A stretch of DNA of 64,000 nt from JACKAQ01 sp020634975 [NCBI: Calditrichia bacterium] (GCA_020634975.1 JACKAQ010000005.1:62001-126000), one strand, 5' to 3'; counted from the first letter of the stretch, positions 53,936 to 62,883 are shown. The notes: generated by a model from the sequence alone, not told the origin. Program-made: numbers and translations.

Positions 53936-54463
53936 GTGAAAACAAATAGGCTTTTGATCGCAACATTTATGATGAGTATTGTTTTTATGTTGGGTATGGG
54001 AAGCGTAAATGCCCAAACCAAAATCCGGTATATCGATTCGCAAAAAGTGCTCGAAAATTATCCGGCATGGCAAAATGTCCAAAAACAATTGGACGATCTG
54101 AAAACCAAATATGAAACAGAATTCAGCCAGAAACAACAATCCGGACAGCAACTGCTGGAAGAAGTGCAAAGCCAGAGCCTGCTGTTGAGCCCTGAGAAAA
54201 AAGCTGAAAAAGAAGCCCAGCTTCAACAATTGCAGATTGAACTGGAACGCTTTTATTACGAAAAATTGGGTCCGCAAGGTGAACTTTACAGCAAACAAGA
54301 GCAAATGACCAAGCCGATTATCGACGATATTAATGCGGTTATCAAACGCATTGGCGAAGAAGAAGGCTACGACCTGATTCTCGATTCCGTCCAGGGCTTG
54401 CTTTATGCCAAACCTGATCTGGATATTACCCAGCGTTTGTTGGACGAACTCAGCAAAAAATAG
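53936..54463 (+). CDS. skp: Periplasmic chaperone Skp/OmpH
   Basis: 175 residues from a GTG start with a strong TTAGGAGGATTT Shine-Dalgarno. A signal peptide (..GSVNAQ) precedes KIRYIDSQKVLENYPAWQNVQKQL, the conserved Skp start, and then long helical tentacles rich in Gln/Glu/Lys (EEVQSQSLLLSPEKKAEKEAQLQQLQ) and the closing strand YDLILDSVQGLLYAKPDLDIT. It carries unfolded barrel proteins to BamA. A terminator follows. Confidence 0.93.
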   Translation: MKTNRLLIATFMMSIVFMLGMGSVNAQTKIRYIDSQKVLENYPAWQNVQKQLDDLKTKYETEFSQKQQSGQQLLEEVQSQSLLLSPEKKAEKEAQLQQLQIELERFYYEKLGPQGELYSKQEQMTKPIIDDINAVIKRIGEEEGYDLILDSVQGLLYAKPDLDITQRLLDELSKK

Positions 54464-54488
54464 GTAAAATTCTACGTAAAACAGTTGT

Positions 54489-54529
54489 TAAAAAGCTGAG
54501 ATGCACCCATTGCATTTCAGCTTTTTTTT
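54489..54529 (+). terminator. Intrinsic terminator of the tamB-bamA-skp transcript
   Basis: AAAAAGCTGA..ATGC / GCAT..TCAGCTTTTT with a 7-base loop is followed by nine T in total. The following 230 bases before lpxD are AT-rich and probably hold its promoter, but no clear -35/-10 pair stands out. Confidence 0.88.
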
Positions 54530-54759
54530 TAGCGAATGAGCATTATTTTAGAACGGGTTAAAAGGATTGGGCGTTTGGGTCAATATTAACTCTTTGCACA
54601 ATTGGGCGAAAATTCGTAATTTTATCCTTTTGTATGCTTTATTTTTCCATAATTGTTATAAGTTTGTTGGCAAAATGTATTCAAAAATAATTCTGATTGT
54701 TTTTAATTTTATGTTTTTTTAAGATTTACGCTTTGTCTGTATATCTGTTGAGAGAAAAA

Positions 54760-55791
54760 ATGCCTTCGTACACATTAAAATATATTGCCGAAAAAATCGG
54801 CGGTAAACTGGTTGGAAATCCTGCGCTGCAAATCCACAACACCGCAGAAATTGATAAAGCGGGTGACGGCGAAATCACATTTTTGGCTAATCCCAAATAT
54901 CGCTCACGGCTGGAGCAATCCAATGCATCCGCTGTTATCATTGATAAACGGGTTGATGAACCGCCCAGCCTGCCGTATATTATCGCGCCGGATGCCTATT
55001 TCGGGTTTTTGCAGGCGTTGTTATTGTTTAACGAACCCAAACAAATGCTCGAAACCGGTATTCACGAAACGGCTGTGGTTCATAGCGGTGCCAACATCGG
55101 AAAAAATGTCAAAATTGGCGCGCATGTTTACATCGGTGCGGATGTTTCCATTGGAGATGAGACCGAAATTTTCCCGAATTGTGTGATTTTGGATGGCAGT
55201 AAAATCGGCTCGAGTTGCCGGTTGTATCCGCTCGCCAGTGTCCGGGAGGATTGTGTGATCGGCAACCGCGTTATTATTCACAATGGTGCGGTTATCGGTA
55301 GCGACGGATTTGGCTTTGCCCCGCACGAAGGCGTATTTCACAAAATACCGCAGGTTGGCAAAGTAGTAATCGAAGATGACGTGGAAATTGGTGCAAACTG
55401 CACAATCGATCGCGCGACGCTCGGTGAAACCCGTATTTGCAATGGTGTAAAACTGGATAATTTGGTGCATATTGCGCATAATGTGGTTGTTGGTTCGCAT
55501 ACGGTAATTGCCGGACAAGCCGGTATTTCCGGCAGCACAAAAATCGGCTCACACAATATGATCGGTGGGCAAGTGGGAATAATCGGGCATATTACCATCG
55601 GCAATGGCGTGCAAATCGCCGCACAATCCGGTGTTTCCAAAAAAGTTGAAGATGGCGAGGTGCTGTTCGGTTCACCGGCGCGCCCGATCATGAAAATGAA
55701 ACGCATCGAGGCATCGCTGGATCACCTGCCGGAAATCCGAAAACACATTCGTGATCTGGAAAAACGGTTGGCGTTGCTGGAAAAAAAATGA
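54760..55791 (+). CDS. lpxD: UDP-3-O-(3-hydroxyacyl)glucosamine N-acyltransferase
   Basis: 343 residues. An N-terminal uridine-binding domain (GEITFLANPKYRSRLEQSNASAVII) is followed by a left-handed beta helix of about ten hexapeptide rungs (IGANVKIGAHVYIGADVSIGDETEI..) with catalytic His in HNVVVGSHT, the family motif GSDGFGF and a C-terminal helix. It adds the second acyl chain in lipid A synthesis. The start at 54760 (MPSYTLKYIAEKIGG) follows the family; an in-frame ATG at 54697 does not. Confidence 0.96.
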   Translation: MPSYTLKYIAEKIGGKLVGNPALQIHNTAEIDKAGDGEITFLANPKYRSRLEQSNASAVIIDKRVDEPPSLPYIIAPDAYFGFLQALLLFNEPKQMLETGIHETAVVHSGANIGKNVKIGAHVYIGADVSIGDETEIFPNCVILDGSKIGSSCRLYPLASVREDCVIGNRVIIHNGAVIGSDGFGFAPHEGVFHKIPQVGKVVIEDDVEIGANCTIDRATLGETRICNGVKLDNLVHIAHNVVVGSHTVIAGQAGISGSTKIGSHNMIGGQVGIIGHITIGNGVQIAAQSGVSKKVEDGEVLFGSPARPIMKMKRIEASLDHLPEIRKHIRDLEKRLALLEKK

Positions 55792-55859
55792 CAGGCAGTT
55801 GCCGGTTTTTCTAATTTGAGAAAATGATCTAAGTATATATTTATCAGGAGCTTGCAGAG

Positions 55860-57269
55860 ATGGCTAAAAAGCAACAGACCATCAAAACGCCGGCGTCTTT
55901 TACCGGAATTGGGTTACACACCGGGGAGCGGTCAACCATAACTTTTAAACCGGCGCCGGAAAATTATGGCATTGTTTTTCACCGGACGGATCAGGAAAAT
56001 TCAGTCGAAGTGCCTGCGTTGGTCGATTACGTTGTGCAGGATAATTCGATCGACAGTTTGCGTGGCACAAATCTTGAAAAAGACGGATCGAGAATATACA
56101 CCGTAGAACATGTTTTGGCGGCAGTTGCCGGATTGGAAATTGATAACCTGTTGATTGAGCTTTCTGCAGGCGAGCCACCGGTTGGCGATGGCAGCGCAAT
56201 GCCTTATGTGAATGTGTTGCTGGAAGCCGGAATTATTGAACAGGATGCTCCCAAAAATTATCTTGTTGTTGAAGAAACACTCCACTTTCAGAATGACAAA
56301 CGCGGCATTGACATGGTTGCGCTGCCGCTGGACGATTTGCGGATGACCGTGATGGTTGATTACCAAAATCCGGCGTTGGGCAGCCAACATTCCGGTTTAT
56401 TTTCGTTGGAGAATGAATTTGTGACGGAATTTGCCCCGGCACGAACCTTCTGTTTTTTGCACGAAGTGGAAATGTTGCTGGATCAGGGCTTGATCAAAGG
56501 TGGCAGCCAGAACTGCGCTGTTGTCATATGCGATAAAGAATTGGGCGACATCAACGAGCCTAAAATCAAAAAAGCGCTGAATATGGAAGGCGATGTGTTC
56601 GTTGGTGAAAACGGCTTACTCAACAACCGCAAAATGCGTTTTCCGAATGAACCGGCGCGACACAAACTGCTGGATCTGCTCGGCGATTTATTTTTGGTGG
56701 GCGCACCCATCAAAGGGCAAATTTTAGCCGCCAGACCCGGGCATCAAAGTAACATCGAGCTTGCGCGGCGATTGCGGGAAGTTTATAAAAAACAAAGGCT
56801 TACAAAAAAATATCAGGAAGTTTCCACCAAAGGCGTCATCTTTGATACCAAAGCGATACAAAAGATTTTACCGCATCGCTACCCGTTTTTGCTGGTCGAT
56901 AAAATAGTTGAATTCGAGCCCGGAAAACGGATTGTCGGCGTCAAAGGTGTTACTGTCAACGAAGAATTCTTTCAGGGGCATTTCCCCGGTCACCCGATAA
57001 TGCCCGGCGTTTTGCTGGTTGAAGCCATGGCACAAACCGGCGGCATCATGATGCTGGATGGCGCAGAAAATACGTCGGACAAAGTGGTCTATTTTATGGC
57101 GATGGACAAAGTGCGTTTCCGTAAACCGGTGTTTCCCGGAAACCAGGTTGTGATCGAATGTGAACTGCTTCGGCGGCGCTCAACATCCTGTAAATTGTAT
57201 TGCAAAGCCTTTGTTGATGGCGAACTGGTCGCCGAAGGCGAGTTGATGGCTGCGATCATGGATCGCTGA
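55860..57269 (+). CDS. lpxC-fabZ: Bifunctional UDP-3-O-acyl-N-acetylglucosamine deacetylase / 3-hydroxyacyl-ACP dehydratase
   Basis: 469 residues. Residues 1-305 are LpxC: FTGIGLHTGERSTITFKP, zinc ligands in EHVLAAVAGLEIDN and in HKLLDLLGDLFLVGAPIKG, and GHQSNIELA at the end. Residues about 320-469 are FabZ: LPHRYPFLLVDKI, the catalytic His in QGHFPGHPIMPGVLLVEAMAQTGG and FRKPVFPGNQV. This joins the committed step of lipid A with a fatty-acid elongation step that competes for the same 3-hydroxyacyl-ACP. The fusion is known in Bacteroidota and relatives and is useful for placing the organism. Confidence 0.97.
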   Translation: MAKKQQTIKTPASFTGIGLHTGERSTITFKPAPENYGIVFHRTDQENSVEVPALVDYVVQDNSIDSLRGTNLEKDGSRIYTVEHVLAAVAGLEIDNLLIELSAGEPPVGDGSAMPYVNVLLEAGIIEQDAPKNYLVVEETLHFQNDKRGIDMVALPLDDLRMTVMVDYQNPALGSQHSGLFSLENEFVTEFAPARTFCFLHEVEMLLDQGLIKGGSQNCAVVICDKELGDINEPKIKKALNMEGDVFVGENGLLNNRKMRFPNEPARHKLLDLLGDLFLVGAPIKGQILAARPGHQSNIELARRLREVYKKQRLTKKYQEVSTKGVIFDTKAIQKILPHRYPFLLVDKIVEFEPGKRIVGVKGVTVNEEFFQGHFPGHPIMPGVLLVEAMAQTGGIMMLDGAENTSDKVVYFMAMDKVRFRKPVFPGNQVVIECELLRRRSTSCKLYCKAFVDGELVAEGELMAAIMDR

Positions 57270-57304
57270 TGTGAATTAAAAATGTATGTGAAAAGAGGTT
57301 TTCA

Positions 57305-58081
57305 ATGGCAATTATCCATCCCACTGCTATTGTGCATCCGGACGCAAAATTGGGACAGGATGTAGAAGTTGGGGCGTTTTCCATTATCGAAGCAGATGTG
57401 GAAATCGGAGAGGGATGCCGGATTAAATCACATGTTTACATCGATTCCGGAACCCGTTTGGGACAAAATGTCCAGATTTTTAGCGGCGCTGTTTTGGGCA
57501 CCGCTCCGCAGGACCTGAAATATAATGGCGAAAAAACCTTCCTCGAAGTTGGCGACAACACCACCATTCGTGAATACGCTACGCTCAATCGCGCAACCGA
57601 TTACAGTTGGAAAACCATCGTCGGCAAAAATTGTTTGTTGATGGCATACGTCCACATAGCGCACGACTGCATCATTGGCGATAACGTGATTATTTCCAAC
57701 GCCGTAAATATGGCCGGTCACGTGCTGATTGATAAATTTGCGATAATCGGTGGCATAACAGCGATTCACCAATTCGTGCACATCGGGCAACACTGCATGA
57801 TTGGCGGCGGTTTGCGTGTGCCGAAAGACGTGCCGCCCTATATTCTGGCAATGGGCGAACCGCTGCAATACGGTGGTTTAAATTCGGTGGGTTTGACCCG
57901 TCGCGGTTTTTCGGCAGAAACTTTGAGCAATCTGAAAAAAGCTTACAAATCGGTTTTTCGCAGCAGCCTCACGAAAAAAGAAGCCGTTGCGCAACTCCGT
58001 GCTGATTTTCCCGGCTGTTCCGAGGTGCAAATTGTTGCGGATTTTCTGGAAAACAGCGAACGCGGCGTCATTCGAGGATAG
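57305..58081 (+). CDS. lpxA: Acyl-ACP--UDP-N-acetylglucosamine O-acyltransferase
   Basis: 258 residues. Hexapeptide-repeat beta helix from the start (IHPTAIVHPDAKLGQDVEVGAF..), catalytic His in YVHIAHDCIIGDNVIISN, substrate motif TTIREYATLNRAT, HIGQHCMIGGGLRVPKDVPPY, and the C-terminal helical domain (GLTRRGFSAETLSNLKKAYKSVFR). First step of lipid A synthesis. AAAGAGG lies 7 bases before the ATG. The gene is 35 bases after lpxC-fabZ and convergent with the kinase-like lipoprotein gene with a 9-base gap and no terminator. Confidence 0.97.
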   Translation: MAIIHPTAIVHPDAKLGQDVEVGAFSIIEADVEIGEGCRIKSHVYIDSGTRLGQNVQIFSGAVLGTAPQDLKYNGEKTFLEVGDNTTIREYATLNRATDYSWKTIVGKNCLLMAYVHIAHDCIIGDNVIISNAVNMAGHVLIDKFAIIGGITAIHQFVHIGQHCMIGGGLRVPKDVPPYILAMGEPLQYGGLNSVGLTRRGFSAETLSNLKKAYKSVFRSSLTKKEAVAQLRADFPGCSEVQIVADFLENSERGVIRG

Positions 58082-58090
58082 CACACATCG

Positions 58091-59698
58091 TTAGTGAACC
58101 ACACCGGCGAGCAAAATTTCCCTGCTCGACCGGCTGCGCAGATGGAATTCCGCCCATCGCGGCGCTGCTTTGCCATCGCGCCACACCTGCACCAACACCC
58201 GCAAATAGCCGTTGGCTTTCTGGATTTCTGCCGGATTTACCGGTACTGTAATATGCTGATCTCCCGATTCTTCCACCCAAAAATCGCTGCCCATTGGTTT
58301 TCCGCTATCGCTGAGCCGGCGAATGCGGTAGCGTGATTCGGCAAAACCGGTGCCGAAAACTTTGCCCAAATCCACCAAATGCAACGTGTCACCATCCAGT
58401 TTGGCAAATTCAACCGGCGAAACTGTGCCGAAATGTGCGTCAATAATTTTCTGTCGGCGTTTCAGCAGCGTTTCCAAAACGTAATCTGCCGCTTCCGGTT
58501 CTGGATAATTGGCGGCGTTTACCAACGCCGAAAGCTGTTCGCGCGTCAATTCCGCCACAATTTTTGCTGCCCAGTAACAATCATCCGGGCGTGCTTTGCG
58601 GATCGGTTCGAACGGATACGCCTCTTTCCATTTCAGCGGATCGAACAAATCCGCCTCAAATGTGCCAACCGACGGCCACGGTGTGTAGCCGATGTGTTCC
58701 CATTTGTTCACCCGCAAACCCAGCGTGGCAATATTGCCGAACATCTCCCGAAAGCTGAACACATGCGCAAAGCCGTCCCACAGGCGTCCGCGTTCTGTGC
58801 CGTGTGCGCCCAGCGATTCACCGAAATCGAGCAAATAATGGCGCACAAACCCTTTTCCGTCAGTTTCTTCGTACACATCCAGCGAATTATCGATGCGAAT
58901 ATCGGTTTGATTGGTGAACGCGCCAAACACCTTCAACGCGCGCATCACCCGACGATCCTGATGGGGAATCCGGTCATTCGGGTCGTCATCGCGGGTGCCT
59001 TTATCATCTATCGGACCGAGATAAATCCCGTCAATTAAAAGACTTGCGGTGGCGCGATACAGCCCGTCCTGCGGCGGAGCAACCGAGCCGAGCACCAGTT
59101 GCACTTCCTCTTCGGTAATGTCTGCAGTGGAATCGATCGGCACTTCTGCGCTGTTAAAATAAAAGGTGTAATCCTCCGGAACGTTGTAGCCGAATGCCCA
59201 AAACAGCCGATTCACGATGAACGCGGTGGTCGTTTCCACACCCGGAAAATTGGGCGGATCGAATTTGACCAGATACAGCCGGTCACGGCTATCCGCGATA
59301 ACAAATCCCGGATTTCTACCGCGATGTTTTGCCCGAACCACCCGAACCGGCGGTTTCGGCGGACCGATTTGCGCCGGTCCGCTGACCATTTCCTGCGGAG
59401 AAATTTCCCGGAAACCGAGGCGTGGATTAAACCAGCTCGATTTCGGCACCTGATCGACGGCGTTCACATCCTGCGCCGGTAATCCCGGCACAAAATTGAA
59501 CGCGCTGACCGCCGGACGCCGCACCAGCACGCTGAAATAATAATCTGCGCGAATATATTTGGTCGTTTCCGGCAGCGGAATCGGGTGCCGGTCCTGCAAA
59601 TCCCAAACCGGAGGCGCATCTGCAAAACGGAAGCTGCGGGAAGCGCAACCGCTAAACAGTGTTCCGAACATCAATAAAATCAGTAGTTTGCGATTCAT
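58091..59698 (-). CDS. Outer-envelope lipoprotein with protein-kinase-like motifs
   Basis: 535 residues. MNRKLLILLMFGTLFSGC is a lipoprotein signal, so the protein is exported and lipid-anchored. The body shows, in order, the elements of a protein-kinase-like fold: Gly loop GRNPGF near 127, Lys in LYLVKFDP near 145, Glu in VETTTAF near 155, a catalytic-loop-like QTDIRIDN (D-x4-N, near 266-271, matching HRDLKPEN) and DFG near 291 (HYLLDFGESLG). A C-terminal beta domain follows. I do not know a named family; related hypothetical lipoproteins in other phyla are likely. The ATG at 59698 is preferred over 59716 because of Shine-Dalgarno spacing. It lies 14 bases after the barrel gene and is clearly co-transcribed with it. 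Confidence 0.75.
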   Translation of the reverse strand: MNRKLLILLMFGTLFSGCASRSFRFADAPPVWDLQDRHPIPLPETTKYIRADYYFSVLVRRPAVSAFNFVPGLPAQDVNAVDQVPKSSWFNPRLGFREISPQEMVSGPAQIGPPKPPVRVVRAKHRGRNPGFVIADSRDRLYLVKFDPPNFPGVETTTAFIVNRLFWAFGYNVPEDYTFYFNSAEVPIDSTADITEEEVQLVLGSVAPPQDGLYRATASLLIDGIYLGPIDDKGTRDDDPNDRIPHQDRRVMRALKVFGAFTNQTDIRIDNSLDVYEETDGKGFVRHYLLDFGESLGAHGTERGRLWDGFAHVFSFREMFGNIATLGLRVNKWEHIGYTPWPSVGTFEADLFDPLKWKEAYPFEPIRKARPDDCYWAAKIVAELTREQLSALVNAANYPEPEAADYVLETLLKRRQKIIDAHFGTVSPVEFAKLDGDTLHLVDLGKVFGTGFAESRYRIRRLSDSGKPMGSDFWVEESGDQHITVPVNPAEIQKANGYLRVLVQVWRDGKAAPRWAEFHLRSRSSREILLAGVVH

Positions 59699-59712
59699 GA
59701 ACTTATCCCGCC

Positions 59713-61119
59713 TCATTTCCAGTCCGAGCGATCTTTGTTGAGTGACGACAGCCCGACATCCAGTTTGAAGAACAATCCTTCCGAACCGTAGCTAAAAAAC
59801 AGCCGGGCAACTTCGCTGTAAGCGGTGTGAAAATCGATGCCGAAACCGGCTGCCCACGGCGGTTTTCCGGTGAAAAACTCGCCCGGTTTGGGCGCGACAG
59901 TCAAATAATCGTAAAAAAGATGTCCGTTGAGATAGTAGGCGAGCGGCCATTGATATTCCAGCGATGCGGTCATTTTGTATTTATCGCTGCGCAACAGCGA
60001 TTTGCTGCTGGCGCCGCGAAATTCCTGATGCCGGGGATATTCCACGAATGCGATATCGTTGCGATCGTTGAGATTTTCAACCATATCGAACACGATTCTG
60101 GGAACCAGCAGCCGGTTTTGCCGGAAAACCGGCAAGAACACCATCGCATCAAGTCCCGCGCGGAACAGCCGGTCTTTGTCATTTTTCAGCCCGAAAGCCA
60201 GTCCGCCGTAGCCTTCAATTCTGGCGCCGGGTTCGATAATTTTCAGACTTTCGCGATTATCGAAACGGAAGGAAAGCTCGTTGTAAATTTTTTTGCTTTT
60301 GTAAAAGGAGCCCGGCAAACTGTCTGTATCAAATACTTTGGAAAAATTGTCTGCGGCAGTGCCGGCAGGATTGCGAACAGTGCGTTTTTGATAAAAAATC
60401 GAATAGAAATATTCCAGATTCGACGATGTGCGCACACCGATATTCGCATGCAAATGCAGCCGCCGCTGGGCGTAAATTCCCCGTTCTGCATCTGTGTCGG
60501 GTAAAAAATAGCTGCGCGGATCGTTTTGCGGATCCGGCCCGATGCCATAAAACCGGAAATTGTCATCGGTTTCCAGCCGGGTTTCAACATCAAACTGCCA
60601 GAAATAATTGTGCCGGAAAAAAATGTAGCTCAGTGCGCCTTTCAATCCCCAAATATCATTATTATTGTAAACCCCTTTTGCCTGCGATGTAAAATAATGA
60701 CTGTGATACGTTAAATTGACGCCCAAACCGCGCGGCGAGCCGGACACAATATTGAGCACCGGAAACCAGGCTAACTTGTCTTCGTACAGATAAAAAAAAT
60801 CTTCGAATTTTTTGAAAATGCGTTTTTCATCGATAAAAACAGCGCTGAACGCGGTGGATCGCAACATTGCGTCAATCGTAAATCGCGGCAGCCAAAAAAT
60901 GGCGTGGAGCACTTTTCGGGGCGTATAAAACGCTGGTGTCGCGGCGCGTTCGATACCGCGAATCTCTTTGTAATTAAGGCTTTGGGTGAGTGAGTCGGCG
61001 GCGCTGCGAGCGGAGATGGAATCCGGCTGCGGCGATTGCGCAATCACAGAAATCGGTAAAAATCCCAATATCGCAATCAAAATAAAGCGCCGGAAATTGA
61101 AATAGCTAATCAATGTCAT
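59713..61119 (-). CDS. Omp85-like outer-membrane beta-barrel without POTRA domains
   Basis: 468 residues. A signal peptide ends near SVIAQS. About 80 residues of linker (TPRKVLHAIFWLPRFTIDAMLRSTAF) precede amphipathic strands throughout (FWQFDVETRLETDDNFRFYGIG.., FYDYLTVAPKPGEFFTG..), ending GLFFKLDVGLSSL. Patterns such as NNDIWGLKGALSYIFFRHNYF and the D15/surface-antigen-like layout suggest a BamA/TamA-type barrel with no POTRA repeats, similar to patatin-associated or 'surface antigen' barrels. It is the first gene of a pair with the kinase-like lipoprotein and may export or anchor it (inference). Confidence 0.75.
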   Translation of the reverse strand: MTLISYFNFRRFILIAILGFLPISVIAQSPQPDSISARSAADSLTQSLNYKEIRGIERAATPAFYTPRKVLHAIFWLPRFTIDAMLRSTAFSAVFIDEKRIFKKFEDFFYLYEDKLAWFPVLNIVSGSPRGLGVNLTYHSHYFTSQAKGVYNNNDIWGLKGALSYIFFRHNYFWQFDVETRLETDDNFRFYGIGPDPQNDPRSYFLPDTDAERGIYAQRRLHLHANIGVRTSSNLEYFYSIFYQKRTVRNPAGTAADNFSKVFDTDSLPGSFYKSKKIYNELSFRFDNRESLKIIEPGARIEGYGGLAFGLKNDKDRLFRAGLDAMVFLPVFRQNRLLVPRIVFDMVENLNDRNDIAFVEYPRHQEFRGASSKSLLRSDKYKMTASLEYQWPLAYYLNGHLFYDYLTVAPKPGEFFTGKPPWAAGFGIDFHTAYSEVARLFFSYGSEGLFFKLDVGLSSLNKDRSDWK

Positions 61120-61290
61120 TCGTGGATTCTCGCAGCAAAAGCAGACATTTTTGCAGAATAGTTAACTTTTTGGACTTCGCGAATCTACCGAAAAACCCGG
61201 TTTTTATCAACAAAAATCCGAATCGTCGGAATAGAATTTGCATAATTCCAAACCGCTTAAAAAATAATTTTGAAAATATCAAAAACATCT

Positions 61291-61315
61291 GCAACATTTT
61301 GGTAACTCATCTGTC
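61291..61315 (+). promoter_or_regulatory. Possible ECF-type promoter of the sigma factor operon
   Basis: GCAAC (61291-61295), 16 bases, then TGTC (61312-61315) fits the AAC-N16-17-GTC plan of ECF sigma promoters and would start transcription near 61322, about 20 bases before the gene. ECF genes are often autoregulated. Confidence 0.35.
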
Positions 61316-61341
61316 CATTGATATAGAACGAAGAGGAATGA

Positions 61342-61932
61342 ATGCAGGACGAACGGTTACAGATACAGCAGATTTTGAACGGCGACAGAGCCGCGCTGAA
61401 ACAATTGATCGAAGATCATCAGCGGCTGGTATTTGTACTGATCGCGCGGATGGTTCACAACCCGGAAGACCAGCGGGAGCTTGCGCAGGAAGTATTTGTA
61501 AAAGTGTATCAAAAGCTGGCGTCTTTTCGGTTTGAATGTAAACTGTCTACCTGGATTGCCAAAATTGCGGTTAATCTGGCGACCAATTATTGCCGGAAAA
61601 ACAAGCTGCAACTGTTCAGCGATATGGGCAACGATGCAGCATTCGAAATGTCAGAAGTTGTTGAAAATAATGAGTTTGAGAAACCGGCAGATCAGTCCGA
61701 ACAAATGGAAGTTACTGAGCGCGATGCACTGATCAAAAAAGAAGTTGAGGCATTGCCGGATGCCTACCGGATGGTTTTAGCGATGTATCATTGGCAACAA
61801 TTCTCGTACACAGAAATTGCCGAATCGCTGAAAATGCCGGAAGGAACGGTCAAAAACTATCTTTTTCGCGCACGAAAATTGCTCAAAGAGCGATTGATAA
61901 AACACAATTTTATCGAGGAGTATTTGTCATGA
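61342..61932 (+). CDS. ECF-family RNA polymerase sigma factor
   Basis: 196 residues with only regions 2 and 4. Region 2: VLIARMVHNPEDQRELAQEVFVKVYQKLASFR with the RNA-polymerase clamp helix and -10 recognition (FECKLSTWIAKIAVNLATNYCRKNK). Region 4: EALPDAYRMVLAMYHWQQFSYTEIAESLKMPEGTVKNYLFRARKLLKERL, a helix-turn-helix for the -35 element. AAGAGG lies 5 bases before the ATG. The TGA overlaps the ATG of the anti-sigma gene (ATGA). It is divergent from the barrel-lipoprotein pair, so an envelope signal is a fair guess. Confidence 0.94.
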   Translation: MQDERLQIQQILNGDRAALKQLIEDHQRLVFVLIARMVHNPEDQRELAQEVFVKVYQKLASFRFECKLSTWIAKIAVNLATNYCRKNKLQLFSDMGNDAAFEMSEVVENNEFEKPADQSEQMEVTERDALIKKEVEALPDAYRMVLAMYHWQQFSYTEIAESLKMPEGTVKNYLFRARKLLKERLIKHNFIEEYLS

Positions 61933-62444
61933 GGGCGCATTTAACCGACGAACAACTGCAGGAAATTGTGGATAACGATTTGCAGAACGTCGAACCGGAA
62001 ATCAATCAACATTTGCAAAGCTGTTGGCACTGCACTCAGCAAGTTCAGCAATACCGTATGATTTCCAAAATACTGGCGGATGATCCGGCGCCGGAAATCC
62101 CCGCAGGTTTTGCAGATGCAGTTGTTCAGCACATTGTCATTCGCGAAGAGAAGCACGAAAAATGGGTTGAATCATCTATTTTTGGCGGCATTTTCGCAAT
62201 CATTTTGGCTAACATCCTGTTCGTGCTGTTTTGGCGAAAGGATTTTTCCGGCGATATGCTGGAATCGACACTCGAAGTCTTGCATAAGTTCAGCTTTTTC
62301 GGCGACTGGGTGAACACTTTGGCGAAATCCATGAGCATTTTTACTGAATTATTCAGTGGTTACGGTTTGATATTTTTAAGCGCAGCGGCGATTTTCGCCA
62401 TCATCTTTTTTTTGGAAAAAGTCCTGATTCCTGAACACAAATAA
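61929..62444 (+). CDS. Zinc-containing anti-sigma factor (membrane)
   Basis: 171 residues. The N-terminal 80 form an anti-sigma domain with HLQSCWHCTQQV (H-x3-C-x2-C), the zinc motif of ZAS proteins. Two membrane helices follow (SIFGGIFAIILANILFVLFW and GYGLIFLSAAAIFAIIFFLEKVL) with a periplasmic loop of about 45 residues. It holds the ECF sigma factor inactive at the membrane. Start chosen from the ATGA overlap with the sigma gene; longer in-frame readings run inside the sigma gene. Confidence 0.88.
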   Translation: MRAHLTDEQLQEIVDNDLQNVEPEINQHLQSCWHCTQQVQQYRMISKILADDPAPEIPAGFADAVVQHIVIREEKHEKWVESSIFGGIFAIILANILFVLFWRKDFSGDMLESTLEVLHKFSFFGDWVNTLAKSMSIFTELFSGYGLIFLSAAAIFAIIFFLEKVLIPEHK

Positions 62445-62480
62445 TTATTGAAATTAACAGCACAATTAAAGGAGAAAACA

Positions 62481-62828
62481 ATGGTACAATTTGCAGAAGT
62501 TTTAATTCCGATGACCATTTTCACGGCATTTTATTTCATCATCAAAGTGTTTACGGATTACCGGTTGAAACGCATGTTGATCGACCGCGGACTGGTTTCC
62601 GAAGGCAAACAAATGTTCGCCGACAAACCGCTGTCGGAAAACCCGCTCACCTCGTTCAAATGGGGATTGATTTTGGTGGGTATCGGCGCTGCAATTTTAT
62701 TGCGGGAACTGTTTCCGTTCACCATCACCGAGCAGGCGATGGTTGCGCTGATGTTCCTGTTTGCCGGCATCTCATTCCTGATTTATTACACCCGGATTAA
62801 AGATGTCGCTGGCGAAAGCATGTCGTAA
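62481..62828 (+). CDS. DUF6249-like small membrane protein
   Basis: 115 residues with three membrane helices: EVLIPMTIFTAFYFIIKVF, LTSFKWGLILVGIGAAILL and MVALMFLFAGISFLIYY. The cytoplasmic loop DYRLKRMLIDRGLVSEGKQMF is typical of DUF6249 proteins, often encoded after ECF sigma/anti-sigma genes in Bacteroidota. The function is unknown. AAAGGAGAAAAC is a strong Shine-Dalgarno. It lies 36 bases after the anti-sigma gene and just before a terminator. Confidence 0.8.
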   Translation: MVQFAEVLIPMTIFTAFYFIIKVFTDYRLKRMLIDRGLVSEGKQMFADKPLSENPLTSFKWGLILVGIGAAILLRELFPFTITEQAMVALMFLFAGISFLIYYTRIKDVAGESMS

Positions 62829-62848
62829 TTTGATCCGAAACGGACGTA

Positions 62849-62883
62849 AAAAAAGCCCCGCACACACAGAGCGGGGCTTTTTT
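62849..62883. terminator. Bidirectional intrinsic terminator
   Basis: The 13-bp stem AAAAAAGCCCCGC / GCGGGGCTTTTTT with a 9-base loop. It separates the sigma operon from the convergent hydrolase gene. Confidence 0.9.
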
